Assembly: GCA_033852175.1 (NCBI GenBank) | Contig: JAWSUY010000001.1 | Coordinates: 463,408-527,407, forward strand | Source: Agarilytica sp033852175 | GTDB taxonomy: Bacteria > Pseudomonadota > Gammaproteobacteria > Pseudomonadales > Cellvibrionaceae | Direction of reading: 5' to 3' | DNA length: 64,000 nt | Part shown: one piece after another, positions 42,776 through 52,105 of the stretch | Layout of the letters: the number at the start of each line of letters is the position of its first letter | How positions within the stretch are numbered: position 1 is the first letter of the stretch | Position numbers and translations under genes: made by a program | The notes under the pieces: model-generated | Told to the model about the DNA's origin: nothing | The model's database searches: none | Seen by the model: the letters and a program-made list of their open reading frames with translations, nothing else

Positions 42776-42814
42776 TAATAATTACATGTAACGCGCAAAC
42801 ATTATTACATGTAA
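42758..42814. promoter_or_regulatory. three TTACATGTAA operator palindromes
   Basis: Identical 10-bp perfect palindromes at 42758-42767, 42782-42791 and 42805-42814, spaced 24 and 23 bases start to start. Three exact copies in 57 bases are not expected by chance. They lie just upstream of yjfI and within 300 bases of the divergent hemH start. A regulator of ribbon-helix-helix type would suit short, spaced palindromes. Confidence 0.85.
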
Positions 42815-43071
42815 CATTTGATATTACGAAATCGCCCATCGCTAACATCTATATATCCGCTATCTTGTACATTTTTAGGGCTATACAGAGCCATCTGAAC
42901 ATTGATTTGGCAAAAATCCCTAAAGCACTCCCCCGTACCCGTAATTTCACATAGACTTCAGCTGCTTTAACACTGCAACGTAATAAACTAGCCCCACCCA
43001 GAAAGGTATGCCTGCTGAGGCTCGACTTCTGGACGGTGCTAACTCTGTGATTTGGAAAGGGCAGGTACTCT

Positions 43072-44196
43072 GTGGCTTATAAAGATTCTTCATATTTCAC
43101 CCACACACAGCAAGATAAAGTCGGCCTGTTGATCACCAACCTCGGCACTCCCGATGCGCCGACGACAAAGGCTGTGCGACGGTACCTGAAAGAATTTTTG
43201 TCTGACCCTCGCGTGGTGGAGATTCCCCGCTTGATCTGGTGGTTCATGCTCAACGTTGTCATTTTGAACATCAGACCCAGCCGCTCTGCCAAGGCCTACC
43301 AAAAGGTCTGGAAGGAGGAGGGTTCTCCACTCGCTGTGCATACCGAAAAGCAGGCCCGCTTATTACATGACAAGCTAAAGCAAAGTTGGGGCGACGACAT
43401 TTTAGTGGAGCATGGGATGCGCTACGGATCTCCATCTATAGAGAGTGCTCTGCAAAAACTGATAGAGCAGGGAGCACGCAAGTTATTGGTCATGCCCATG
43501 TACCCTCAGTATTCCGGCTCGACCACCGCTTCAACATTCGATGCCATCGCTAAGGATTTTGGTTCGCGTCGATTGCTGCCCGAATTCAGGTTTATCAATA
43601 ACTATCACGATTTTGGCCCTTACATTGAAGCGCTTGCGACTTCGGTTCGACAATATTGGGAAGACAATGGCCGCGCGCAGATGCTGTTGTTTTCGTATCA
43701 CGGCCTACCTATGAATTTTCTGCATAACGGCGACCCTTATCATTGCCATTGCCATAAGACCTCTCGGTTACTGGCTGCGGCGCTAGACCTCAAAGATGAC
43801 GAGTGGACTACTGCATTTCAATCTCGTATGGGTCGCGAACCTTGGTTGCAGCCGTATGCTAATGAGACGTTGAAGTCCTTCCCCGGAAAAGGCATTAAGT
43901 CAGTGCAGGTTGTGTGCCCTGGATTTCCGGCAGACTGTCTCGAAACCATTGAAGAAATTGGAATGGAAAACCGTGAATATTTTATGGAAGCAGGCGGGGA
44001 GAAGTATCAATACATTCCCTCACTGAACGATCAAGACATCCACATTGATGCATTGGCTCAACTGGCCGAGAAACATTTGGGCGGATGGCGAGAAGACTTT
44101 GCGCCTAGCTCCAGCTCTACAACAGCCTCAGGCTGCCCAGCATCACGATCTGAATTATTTAAAGCTCACGGCTATAACCAGAAGAGTGAAACTTAA
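43072..44196 (+). CDS. hemH: ferrochelatase
   Basis: GTG start with an AGGT-like site. 374 residues. It inserts ferrous iron into protoporphyrin IX to make haem at the inner face of the membrane. Evidence: GLLITNLGTPDAPTTKAVRRYL at the N-terminus, the active-site His in SYHGLP (near residue 207), and the C-terminal VVCPGFPADCLETIEEIGMENREYF signature with the catalytic Glu. The last 40 residues (Ser-rich, GCPASR) are an unusual tail, but cysteines for a 2Fe-2S cluster are not all present. Divergent from the YjfI locus. Confidence 0.95.
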   Translation: MAYKDSSYFTHTQQDKVGLLITNLGTPDAPTTKAVRRYLKEFLSDPRVVEIPRLIWWFMLNVVILNIRPSRSAKAYQKVWKEEGSPLAVHTEKQARLLHDKLKQSWGDDILVEHGMRYGSPSIESALQKLIEQGARKLLVMPMYPQYSGSTTASTFDAIAKDFGSRRLLPEFRFINNYHDFGPYIEALATSVRQYWEDNGRAQMLLFSYHGLPMNFLHNGDPYHCHCHKTSRLLAAALDLKDDEWTTAFQSRMGREPWLQPYANETLKSFPGKGIKSVQVVCPGFPADCLETIEEIGMENREYFMEAGGEKYQYIPSLNDQDIHIDALAQLAEKHLGGWREDFAPSSSSTTASGCPASRSELFKAHGYNQKSET

Positions 44197-44310
44197 TTTC
44201 ATCTCAACGCTCTTTATACCGGAATCGCTACGCTGGAAACTAACTTCAGCATGGTTCACTGCTTATTGAAGTATCCGCACTAATTTTACTTTTTAGACTA
44301 GGACGCCACT

Positions 44311-46617
44311 TTGGCAAAACGCAAAACAAAACAAACCAAAAAAACCGGATTTCCTTGGCGAGTTTTGACCTTACTTATTATCGGATTTTCGATACCTCTC
44401 GCCGTCTATACTTTTTACTTAGATCGTCTGGTCGTTTCTCAGTTTGAAGGCAAAAAGTTTTCCCTGCCTGCAAAAGTATTCGCGCGACCACTAGAGCTAT
44501 ACAGCCAAAAAAATATCACAGCAAAGCAACTCGAACAAGAACTGGGTTTTCTAAACTACACGCGCGCAAACCGTGTAACGCACCCTGGGCAATACAAACA
44601 AACCGCCAATGCGATTGAAATTTATGTTCGGCCTTTTACCTATTGGGATGGTGCGCAGGTTTCTCAGCATGTTCGTATTTTTTTCAAGCGCGGCATTGTT
44701 AATACGATTGTTGATATTGATAGCAGCGAGTCAGTTGAGTTACTGCGGCTGGACCCAGTTACCATCGGCGGCATTTACCCCAACCAAGGTGAAGACCGCA
44801 CCTTGGTTCGGTTGCAGCAAGTCCCCAAAACACTGATCAATGCCTTGATCGCAATCGAAGACAAACGTTTTTATCACCATCATGGCGTCGATCCGAAAGC
44901 GATTCTGCGAGCGGTAACGACAATTATTTTTAGTAAGTCTCTCCAGGGCGGCAGCACACTCACTCAGCAACTGGTTAAAAACTTTTATTTAACGCCCGAG
45001 CGAACCATTCGCCGAAAAGTTAAAGAAATGATTATGGCCATACTGCTGGAACTGCATTACAGCAAGAACGAGATTTTAGAAACTTATATTAATGAAGTGT
45101 ATTTTGCACAGGATAGAAACCGAGCCATTCATGGTTTTGCATTGGCGAGTCAGTTTTACTTTTCCCGCAGCATAGAACACATAACACTCGACCAAGCCGC
45201 CTTACTGGTTGGCATGCTGAAAGGCCCTGCGCTGTATAACCCACGAAAACACCCGCAACGCGCAAAAAAACGCCGCAATACCGTTCTTATGGCAATGCTC
45301 GACCAAAGTTTTATTAAACGTTCAGTTTTTGATAGCGCCAGTAACGCAAAAATTCATGTCAGCAAGATTACAAACCGTGGACAGTCTCCGTACCCAGCCT
45401 TTATGGACTTGGTTATACGTCAGCTAAAGCGTGACTATAAAGAATCCGATTTGCGCACAGAGGGTTTGCGAATATTTACCAGCCTGAACCCTTTGACACA
45501 AAACGCTGCCGAAACATCGCTAAGCTCACGGTTAGTTCAACTTGAAAAGTCACGACAATTACCTCCTAAACATTTGCAAGGCAGCGTAGTGATTGTGAAT
45601 GTAGCCGACGGCGAAGTCAGTGCGATTGTCGGCGATCGAAATACTAGCTTCCCTGGATTTAACCGCGCGCTCGATGCTTCACGGCAAATCGGCTCATTAA
45701 TTAAACCGGCTATTTATTTAACAGCTTTAAGCCAACCCGAAAAATACCACCTTGCCAGCCCACTAGACGACAGCCCCTTTACTTGGAGCGAACCCGGGAT
45801 TGAGGATTGGAGCCCGTTAAATTATGACAAAAAATTTCATGACGAAGTACCACTTTGGTTAGCGTTGGCGAAATCGTATAACGTCGCAGCCGCGCGTTTA
45901 GGTACAGAGCTTGGCGTTGAATCGGTAATGAATATGGCAGGGCGCTTAGGCGTCGAAAAATCACTTCCCAATTATGCTTCTGGCTTACTGGGTACGGTTC
46001 ACCTCACGCCCTACCAAGTTGCCCAGATGTATCACACGATTGCTAACGGAGGGTTCCGTACATCATTTCGGGCTATTCGTAATGTAACCACTACAGATGG
46101 CGTTCCGCTTAACCGCTACAAACTCAGAGTAGCGCAAGCCATTCCCAGTACTCCAAATTATTTATTAGTAAGAGGTTTACAGGAAGTGGTGAGTAACGGA
46201 ACTGCCAGCGGCTTAAAACGTTATCTTTCAAAAAATATTCATGCGGCAGGGAAAACGGGAACCACGGATAATTTGCGCGATAGCTGGTTTGCAGGTTTTA
46301 CCGGGAACCATGTGGCCGTCGTGTGGGTTGGCAATGATAAAAACGAAAGTATTAAGCTCACTGGCGCAAGTGGGGCGCTAACTATTTGGGGGGATATTAT
46401 GAAACAAATTTCTCCAACGCCGATTAACATGATTGCACCTGAAGGAATCGAGCTCTTAGGCATCGATAAAACCACTGGATTTCTAAGTTCAAGGAATTGC
46501 CAAAGTAGTCGTGCGCTGCCCTTTGACCAGAACTCAATTGAAAACGAAGCCCAATACTGTGGCAGAATAAAACAGAATAAAATTAAATCATGGATTAAAG
46601 GAATATTTGGCCGATGA
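44311..46617 (+). CDS. mrcB: penicillin-binding protein 1B (bifunctional class A PBP)
   Basis: TTG start with AGGAC before it. Short cytoplasmic basic head, membrane helix (VLTLLIIGFSIPLAVYTFYL), UB2H domain (residues 40-130; the regulatory LpoB-binding module), GT51 glycosyltransferase from about 160 (IEDKRFYHHHGVD with catalytic Glu; GGSTLTQQLVKNF), then transpeptidase: SxxK in GSLIKPAIYL near 460, SYN near 521, KTGTTD near 646. Polymerises and cross-links peptidoglycan. Length 768 versus 844 in E. coli. The next gene overlaps it by 4 bases. Confidence 0.96.
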   Translation: MAKRKTKQTKKTGFPWRVLTLLIIGFSIPLAVYTFYLDRLVVSQFEGKKFSLPAKVFARPLELYSQKNITAKQLEQELGFLNYTRANRVTHPGQYKQTANAIEIYVRPFTYWDGAQVSQHVRIFFKRGIVNTIVDIDSSESVELLRLDPVTIGGIYPNQGEDRTLVRLQQVPKTLINALIAIEDKRFYHHHGVDPKAILRAVTTIIFSKSLQGGSTLTQQLVKNFYLTPERTIRRKVKEMIMAILLELHYSKNEILETYINEVYFAQDRNRAIHGFALASQFYFSRSIEHITLDQAALLVGMLKGPALYNPRKHPQRAKKRRNTVLMAMLDQSFIKRSVFDSASNAKIHVSKITNRGQSPYPAFMDLVIRQLKRDYKESDLRTEGLRIFTSLNPLTQNAAETSLSSRLVQLEKSRQLPPKHLQGSVVIVNVADGEVSAIVGDRNTSFPGFNRALDASRQIGSLIKPAIYLTALSQPEKYHLASPLDDSPFTWSEPGIEDWSPLNYDKKFHDEVPLWLALAKSYNVAAARLGTELGVESVMNMAGRLGVEKSLPNYASGLLGTVHLTPYQVAQMYHTIANGGFRTSFRAIRNVTTTDGVPLNRYKLRVAQAIPSTPNYLLVRGLQEVVSNGTASGLKRYLSKNIHAAGKTGTTDNLRDSWFAGFTGNHVAVVWVGNDKNESIKLTGASGALTIWGDIMKQISPTPINMIAPEGIELLGIDKTTGFLSSRNCQSSRALPFDQNSIENEAQYCGRIKQNKIKSWIKGIFGR

Positions 46618-47000
46618 TTTCTCAGTACGTATCGCTGCAATTACTGACACAGCGATTACTCGCACCTCTGTTACTCACACTGCTTATTACTGCATGCGGC
46701 ACAATGCCCCTCATTCTTCGGCCGCCCATTTCAACCAATCCTGCGGTTGTCCAACTGATTGATGATGCCTTCTGGCATATTGACCATGAACAATACGAGC
46801 TTGCCACATCGAAACTGGAGCGCGCACTTCGTGTAGAACCCAGTAATGCAGCTCTTTGGTTCGAGTTGGCTGAAGTGCATTTATTGCAGAACGACGCCAT
46901 CAACGCACGTAATTTCGCCGTTCGTGCGAAAAGCCTCTCGCGAGATTCAGCACTTTCACGCGACATCGATCAATTTGTTTTACGGCTTGATGAAATGTAA
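46614..47000 (+). CDS. TPR lipoprotein coupled to PBP1b, 128 aa
   Basis: The ATG overlaps the mrcB stop (ATGA). Lipoprotein signal LLLTLLITACGTM; lipobox Cys near residue 28. One to two tetratricopeptide helices follow (YELATSKLERALRVEPSNAALWFELAEVHLLQNDAINARNF). Outer-membrane location likely. It takes the place of LpoB-type PBP1b activators in the operon: LpoP, a TPR lipoprotein activator of PBP1b in Pseudomonas, is a close parallel, so an LpoP-like role is a strong inference. Confidence 0.85.
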   Translation: MISQYVSLQLLTQRLLAPLLLTLLITACGTMPLILRPPISTNPAVVQLIDDAFWHIDHEQYELATSKLERALRVEPSNAALWFELAEVHLLQNDAINARNFAVRAKSLSRDSALSRDIDQFVLRLDEM

Positions 47001-47176
47001 AAGGCCATAATTTTTATTGCACCAGAGCTCGAGATGAACTTGGAATTTTTAGTTATTAAACTCAGTCTCGACATTCAAGAAGATGCTAAGCACTATGACA
47101 TAGTTGACCTGGGCGCCCACAATCGATCATCTTTCCCGCCTAAATCTCGTCTATTTAGGTTAAGAAAGCCGATCAA

Positions 47177-47959
47177 ATGGCAAAGACTTTGAATAGCAGC
47201 TTAACTACTAAGATGAGCTTGTTTAGGATGCACAGTCCTCTGAAATTGATAAATCACGTTATACGGAGCCTGGGTTTTCTCACCTTTTTTATTTGCCTGC
47301 CTGCTCATAGCGTCCAACATCTGCGCATGGGCTATATCGAATTCCCGCCGCATTACTACACCGATGAAAACGGCGCCGCCGGAGGACTGTTGATCGACCT
47401 TATAAAGTCGCTGGCGAGACAGTCTGGTTACACCGTCGCCTTCCACTCATACCCTGCAAACCGCTTAGTTCAATATTTAGTGGAAGGGAAGCTGGATCTT
47501 TTTATTGGTTTAAGCTCGCTGCCCCAATTTGTGGAGGCCACCTTTATATCCGACGTGGTTGTCGGCAAACTTTTTATGCGGGTATATTCATTAACCCCAC
47601 TCCCAGACGAATCGCATAAAGAGGATTTAGCTGGATCACGTGTTTTGATCATTCGAGGTTACAGCTATGGGGACTGGCTTCGGTATATAAAAGATCCGAT
47701 CAATAACGTGGATATTCGAATAGCCGATACACACTTGCAAGCACTGAATATGATCAACCAGCGGCCCATCGATTACCTATTGGATTACAAGCTGCCGATT
47801 ATTCATGCCGCACAAAATACAGACGTACCGGACCTGTTTTTTAATGATATTGATTCATATCCATTGCATATTATTATTTCGAAAAAATCCCCGAACGGGG
47901 AGAAAGCCCTGAAGGCACTTCAAAACGCATATCGCGTACTTTTCCCAAAAGGAGAATAA
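47177..47959 (+). CDS. periplasmic solute-binding protein (SBP family 3-like), 260 aa
   Basis: Signal sequence (IRSLGFLTFFICLPAHSVQ) after an N-terminal stretch that could be shortened by using ATG at 47213 or 47228. LRMGYIEFPPHYYTDENGAAGGLLIDLIKSLARQSGYTV is the type 3 amino-acid-binding-protein start, and GKLDLFIGLSSLPQF its typical later motif. Binds a small polar ligand or acts as a sensor subunit. No transporter genes adjoin it, so it may be an orphan receptor. Confidence 0.8.
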   Translation: MAKTLNSSLTTKMSLFRMHSPLKLINHVIRSLGFLTFFICLPAHSVQHLRMGYIEFPPHYYTDENGAAGGLLIDLIKSLARQSGYTVAFHSYPANRLVQYLVEGKLDLFIGLSSLPQFVEATFISDVVVGKLFMRVYSLTPLPDESHKEDLAGSRVLIIRGYSYGDWLRYIKDPINNVDIRIADTHLQALNMINQRPIDYLLDYKLPIIHAAQNTDVPDLFFNDIDSYPLHIIISKKSPNGEKALKALQNAYRVLFPKGE

Positions 47960-48166
47960 TAGCCCAACAACTGAAATCGAGAATTAACGCCCTATAAGCA
48001 GGACGCTCTGCAACGTACATAAAATATCCGGTTTGCATCACTCGACGTGAACACCCGGTCATTCCTCGCAACTCGCAACACTTATGCAAGAACCCGCAGT
48101 ACAAAGAAGGAGTTGCATTTATTCTCAGCAGATATCAAATTATGTATGGAGACAAATGCGTCGCCA

Positions 48167-48685
48167 TCATGCATTCACAATGGCGTTGAGCACATGGTCT
48201 TCCCATTGACCATTTATAAAAATATATCGCTTAGCAAGCCCTTCTCTAGTAAACCCCAGGCTCTTCAACAATACTTCTGAACGTGTATTACGTGGCATGT
48301 GGTTTGCCATAATACGATTGAGCTTTAGGTTGGAAAAAGCATATTGAATAGCGTGAAGGCAAAGCTTTTTCATGTAGCCTTTGCCTTCATGCTCTTTTCC
48401 AATCGCGTAGCCCATGTAGCAGGCCTGAAAATAGCCGTACATGATGCCGGTAAGATTACAAACGGAAACCACCTCCTTTGACGCGGGACTGAGCATAATA
48501 AAATATGCCGACAGGCCTTTCTCTTGGACCTGTACCCTGTCATTCACGCGGCTGACCCAGGACTCATAACTGTGGTAATTCGGATCGCGGTTGGGTTCCC
48601 ATGGGTTCAGGTGATCAGCATTATCGGTATAAAATTTTGATAACAGCTCAGCATCATCTCTGGAAACTAATTTGATCTCCATCAC
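48167..48685 (-). CDS. GNAT acetyltransferase, RimJ/RimL type, 172 aa
   Basis: Single GNAT fold with motif A-like IGKEHEGKGYMKKLCLHAIQYAF (acetyl-CoA loop) and LNRIMANHMPRNTRSEVLLKSLGFTREG. This is the RimJ/RimL N-terminal-protein or small-molecule acetyltransferase group. Its ATG lies 1 base after the stop of the upstream DUF885 gene, so both share an mRNA. Confidence 0.9.
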   Translation of the reverse strand: MMEIKLVSRDDAELLSKFYTDNADHLNPWEPNRDPNYHSYESWVSRVNDRVQVQEKGLSAYFIMLSPASKEVVSVCNLTGIMYGYFQACYMGYAIGKEHEGKGYMKKLCLHAIQYAFSNLKLNRIMANHMPRNTRSEVLLKSLGFTREGLAKRYIFINGQWEDHVLNAIVNA

Positions 48686-48686
48686 C

Positions 48687-50588
48687 TTAGCCCTCGCTCT
48701 TTACCCATTGCTTAATATTGCCATCCAACACGGAAAGCGGAACCGAGCCACTGCCCAGTACTCGATCATTAAACTCACGGATATCAAACGTATCACCAAG
48801 TTCTCTTCGTGCGAATTCACGCAGCTCAAGAATTTTTAGTTGCCCAAGCTTGTAAGAACAAGCCTGCCCCGGCCAAACAGAGTAACGTTCAACTTCCCGA
48901 GTAACGCTGTCTTTTACGCCGCCTGTATTTTCCAACAAGTATTCTATGGCCTTTTCCCTTGTCCATTTTTTATGATGTAAGCCGGTATCCACCACCAAGC
49001 GCGCCGCTCTGAACAACTCCATCTGTAATCGACCTAAGTCACCCAGCGGATCATTTTTATAAAGGCCCAGTTCTTTCGCCAGCACTTCAGCATACAGCGC
49101 CCAGCCTTCACCATAGGCACCGAACCACAGCATTTTCCGTATCATTGGCATGTTCTCAATTTGCTGAGAGATGGCAACTTGTAAATGATGACCGGGACTC
49201 GCTTCGTGGTAGGTTAACGAGGGCAATCTAAATTTGGCCCATGCGGCGGTATCTTTTAAATTGATCCAATAAATGCCAGGGCGGCTGCCGTCTAAAGAAG
49301 GGCTGGTGTAATAACCGCCAGCGGAGCCGTCTTGCTCATACTCCGCGATGCGCCTTACTTCTACTGCAGCCTTGGGCAATACATTGATGATCGCGGGGAG
49401 CAGGTCGGTTATCTCCTGCATTTTTATATTGAGGCCATCCAGCAAGGCTTTGCGGCCGTCACCTGTGTTGGGGTAAAGATATTGCTCATCAGTTGTCAGC
49501 GCGTTGTAACGCTCGATAACACTGCCCTTCATGTGACCTTGGCTGAGTAATATAGCATCCATCTCTTTTTTGATACGCGCCACTTCGACCAAACCAATCG
49601 TGTGAATCTCTTCTGCGGTTTTGCCGTTAGCGCCAAAGTTTTCTAAAGCCAACTGGTAGCGAATATCACCATTTTCCAGATCCCAAATACCCGCATGCTC
49701 AGAAGCTTGTGGCAAAACTTTTTGTAAGGATTGAAGCAACGCCTTGTAGCCAGCATAAACATTCTGTTCAACAAGTACGGTTGCACTACCAACCACTGCC
49801 GTTACTTTCTCATCTGGCAGGTTATCAGCCTCGGTTAAACGTTGCTTATACGTCGCCACCAAGGGATTGTCTGCGGCGGGCTTGGCGGTAAACTTTTGAA
49901 TAAAATTAATCGCGCCTTCGACGGCAAAGGTCGGCGGATGAATACCCTCGGCTGCTTCGTGCTCAACAGCCAAAGCAATTTCTTTTAACGTCAGTTCCAA
50001 CTGTTCAAGACGCTTGAGATAGGCGAGGGCATCCGCTTCTGATTTGAGCGGGTGCTGGGTTTGCAAAGAACGGGGAATGTTAATGTGAGGGCCGGAAAGC
50101 TGCGTCACAATAAACGGGGTAAAAACACTGAACTGAGAAAAACTGCCGTGCACATACGGCTTAAGTTTTTCGGCCATTGAAGCACTGGCGAGCAGCGTGT
50201 CGTATGTTGAAAGGGCAACACCACTCAAGGCCGAACGATCGATAGCCGCCAAAGAACTTAGGGTTTCACTGTTCAGACGCTTTTCTTCAGCTATATTGGC
50301 AGCACTGTAATCAAAGAGCTTATCGTTAAAGTAAGCGCCCACATACTCTTCGGACACACCCAAACTGGTGGCTTCCAATGGCATACGCTGCAGTGTGTGT
50401 TTCGCTTTTGTTTCTGCCCATTCAAACAGCACTTCATTTGCTGTGGACTGTGACATATGGGATTTTTTAGTGACGGCTGTGGATGCTTCCGCGTTTTTGT
50501 CTACGCCAGGGGTTTGATCGTTTTCCCCACAAGAAGCAAAACCTATCGATATAACGGCTACTGCCGCCGAAATGATTATTCTCTTCAC
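48687..50588 (-). CDS. DUF885 family lipoprotein, putative metallopeptidase, 633 aa
   Basis: Lipoprotein signal IISAAVAVISIGFASCG. Long helical catalytic domain with the family motif YHEASPGHHLQ (His-Glu-x4-His-His) near residue 460, YLYPNTGDGRKALL upstream and GWALYAEVLAKELGLY downstream. These are features of the DUF885/X-prolyl-like or M3-related zinc peptidase clan. Substrate unknown. First gene of the pair with the GNAT gene; own promoter upstream. Confidence 0.9.
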   Translation of the reverse strand: MKRIIISAAVAVISIGFASCGENDQTPGVDKNAEASTAVTKKSHMSQSTANEVLFEWAETKAKHTLQRMPLEATSLGVSEEYVGAYFNDKLFDYSAANIAEEKRLNSETLSSLAAIDRSALSGVALSTYDTLLASASMAEKLKPYVHGSFSQFSVFTPFIVTQLSGPHINIPRSLQTQHPLKSEADALAYLKRLEQLELTLKEIALAVEHEAAEGIHPPTFAVEGAINFIQKFTAKPAADNPLVATYKQRLTEADNLPDEKVTAVVGSATVLVEQNVYAGYKALLQSLQKVLPQASEHAGIWDLENGDIRYQLALENFGANGKTAEEIHTIGLVEVARIKKEMDAILLSQGHMKGSVIERYNALTTDEQYLYPNTGDGRKALLDGLNIKMQEITDLLPAIINVLPKAAVEVRRIAEYEQDGSAGGYYTSPSLDGSRPGIYWINLKDTAAWAKFRLPSLTYHEASPGHHLQVAISQQIENMPMIRKMLWFGAYGEGWALYAEVLAKELGLYKNDPLGDLGRLQMELFRAARLVVDTGLHHKKWTREKAIEYLLENTGGVKDSVTREVERYSVWPGQACSYKLGQLKILELREFARRELGDTFDIREFNDRVLGSGSVPLSVLDGNIKQWVKSEG

Positions 50589-50695
50589 ATGTGTCCCTTT
50601 TATTTTAATTAGTGCCGTTAATGTCGTAATTTAACGATTCGCAGCATAATTGATCAAAAACTTTTTCGTTAACTAATGAGGTTTATCAATGAATA

Positions 50696-50739
50696 GAATG
50701 GTGATTCCTGTCAGCAATCACCATTCATAACACGTGTTA
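50696..50739. repeat. inverted repeat plus palindrome in the rlmD-DUF885 gap
   Basis: GAATGGTGATT (50696-50706) and AATCACCATTC (50716-50726) form a perfect 11-bp stem with a 9-base loop. A perfect 12-bp palindrome TAACACGTGTTA follows at 50728-50739. There is no T run, so a terminator is weakly supported; an operator for the minus-strand DUF885 gene starting at 50588 is an alternative. Confidence 0.5.
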
Positions 50740-50844
50740 ACACCGATAAAGCAAACGGGGCTTTTTCACATTACATAAAGTGCCGAATAAAATCAGGCAG
50801 CCAAACACCGCAAGATACTTTTAACGCCACCCGAAATTAAGCGA

Positions 50845-52017
50845 TTATTTTTTTGCCAACCATACCATAAGTTCAATATGGGACGTCTGCGGAAACATAT
50901 CCAAAGGTTGAATCTCTTTAATTTTATACTTTTGCTCCAGCATAAATTCGAGGTCGCGCGTTAGGGTTGCCAAATCGCAGGAGATATAAAATATATTTTT
51001 GATTTTAGATTTATAATTTCCCTTAGCATCAAGCAGGGTGCCTTTAATTTTAAGGCCATCGCGGGGCGGATCGAGTATAAGTGCCGTCGCATCTTTCGCT
51101 CGGAACTTAACAATGTCAATGCCTTTTTCGCTTAAAAGGTCGGCCTTTAATGGCTCGACGTTTTCTAAGGCTAAAGCACCTAAACTGTCGACGGCTTCTT
51201 GCACACCTTCAACAGCGGTCACTTTGTCAAAACCTGCTTCGCTGATGACGCGGGTAAGGTTACCCGAACCACAAAACAACTCTAAAGCATGGGCCATTAC
51301 GCTCGGTTTCTGCGGCAGCTTTTGAAGGCGCTCGGCTAACCATGCGCGCATCTTATCGTTTTGGTCACTGTTGGCCTGAATAAACGGCAGACGCTGGTTA
51401 ACACTCACATCGCCTGCATCGATCGACTCATCAATATCTAAAGTCGTGAGGCCGTTACGTTTTTTGGGTTTCCATTCTGTATTCGGCAGTTTTTCGATTA
51501 AGCCTTTTAACGTTTCGGCATTTTTTTCAGTCAACACTTCACAGCTTTGAATCGGCGCGAGGGTGTTTGATTGCGGCGACATATAACCAATACTTTTACC
51601 GTCAGTTTTTAGCTGCGCGCGATTACGGTATTGAAGAGGAGATGCCGAGGGCCAAATAGGCTGCACCTTATCCGATGCGTCTAAACGGTCAAAGGCCATT
51701 AGCACTCGCTGCTGCTTCGCCTCAAGTTGCGCTTCGTACTCCATAAACTGCCAAGGGCAACCGCCGCATTTACCGTCTTCAAAACCATGGTGCGGGCAGG
51801 AAGCGGATATGCGCTCTTTGCTCGCCTCGATCACTTCAACACAATCCGCAAAGCCTACTCGGCTTTTAAGCTCGGTAATTTTGACCAAGACCAATTCGCC
51901 CGGCCATACGCCCGGAATAAAAAACGTTCGCCCACTCGGGTGGTTGGTGATACCACGTCCATCGCTCGCTAAACTGCGAATCCGCGCTTCAAAGCTCTGA
52001 CCAATATTCTCTTTCAT
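50845..52017 (-). CDS. 23S rRNA (uracil-5-)-methyltransferase-like, RlmD/RumA family, 390 aa
   Basis: N-terminal TRAM-like domain (ARIRSLASDGRGITNHPSGRTFFIPGVWPGELV). Iron-sulfur cluster cysteines CPHHG...CGGCPW and a further QSCEV. SAM-dependent methyltransferase domain with ALELFCGSGNLTRV, DPPRDGL, and the catalytic Cys in ISCDLATLTRD near residue 346, whose Cys attacks C6 of uridine. Methylates uridine in 23S rRNA (U1939-type) or a tRNA relative; the exact site cannot be told. Confidence 0.92.
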   Translation of the reverse strand: MKENIGQSFEARIRSLASDGRGITNHPSGRTFFIPGVWPGELVLVKITELKSRVGFADCVEVIEASKERISASCPHHGFEDGKCGGCPWQFMEYEAQLEAKQQRVLMAFDRLDASDKVQPIWPSASPLQYRNRAQLKTDGKSIGYMSPQSNTLAPIQSCEVLTEKNAETLKGLIEKLPNTEWKPKKRNGLTTLDIDESIDAGDVSVNQRLPFIQANSDQNDKMRAWLAERLQKLPQKPSVMAHALELFCGSGNLTRVISEAGFDKVTAVEGVQEAVDSLGALALENVEPLKADLLSEKGIDIVKFRAKDATALILDPPRDGLKIKGTLLDAKGNYKSKIKNIFYISCDLATLTRDLEFMLEQKYKIKEIQPLDMFPQTSHIELMVWLAKK

Positions 52018-52105
52018 CTGTTTAATTTCTTCTTTTTACTTTCGTCTTTGTGCTGGCACCTTTTGTTTCGTGCCTATCGGTTAACATCCTGCCTGGCTCT
52101 GGGCT

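Larger units (their letters stand above)
42740..43071. other. divergent intergenic region yjfI/hemH
   Basis: 332 bases holding the operator set at its left end. The hemH side shows no clear sigma-70 boxes. The stretch of plus-strand frame 42718-42954 is a shadow over the operators and not a gene. Confidence 0.6.

Noticed and set aside
42758..42814. Three spaced repeats as a CRISPR array
   Set aside because: Units are 10-bp palindromes spaced 23-24 bases, far too short for CRISPR repeats, and no cas gene is in the window.
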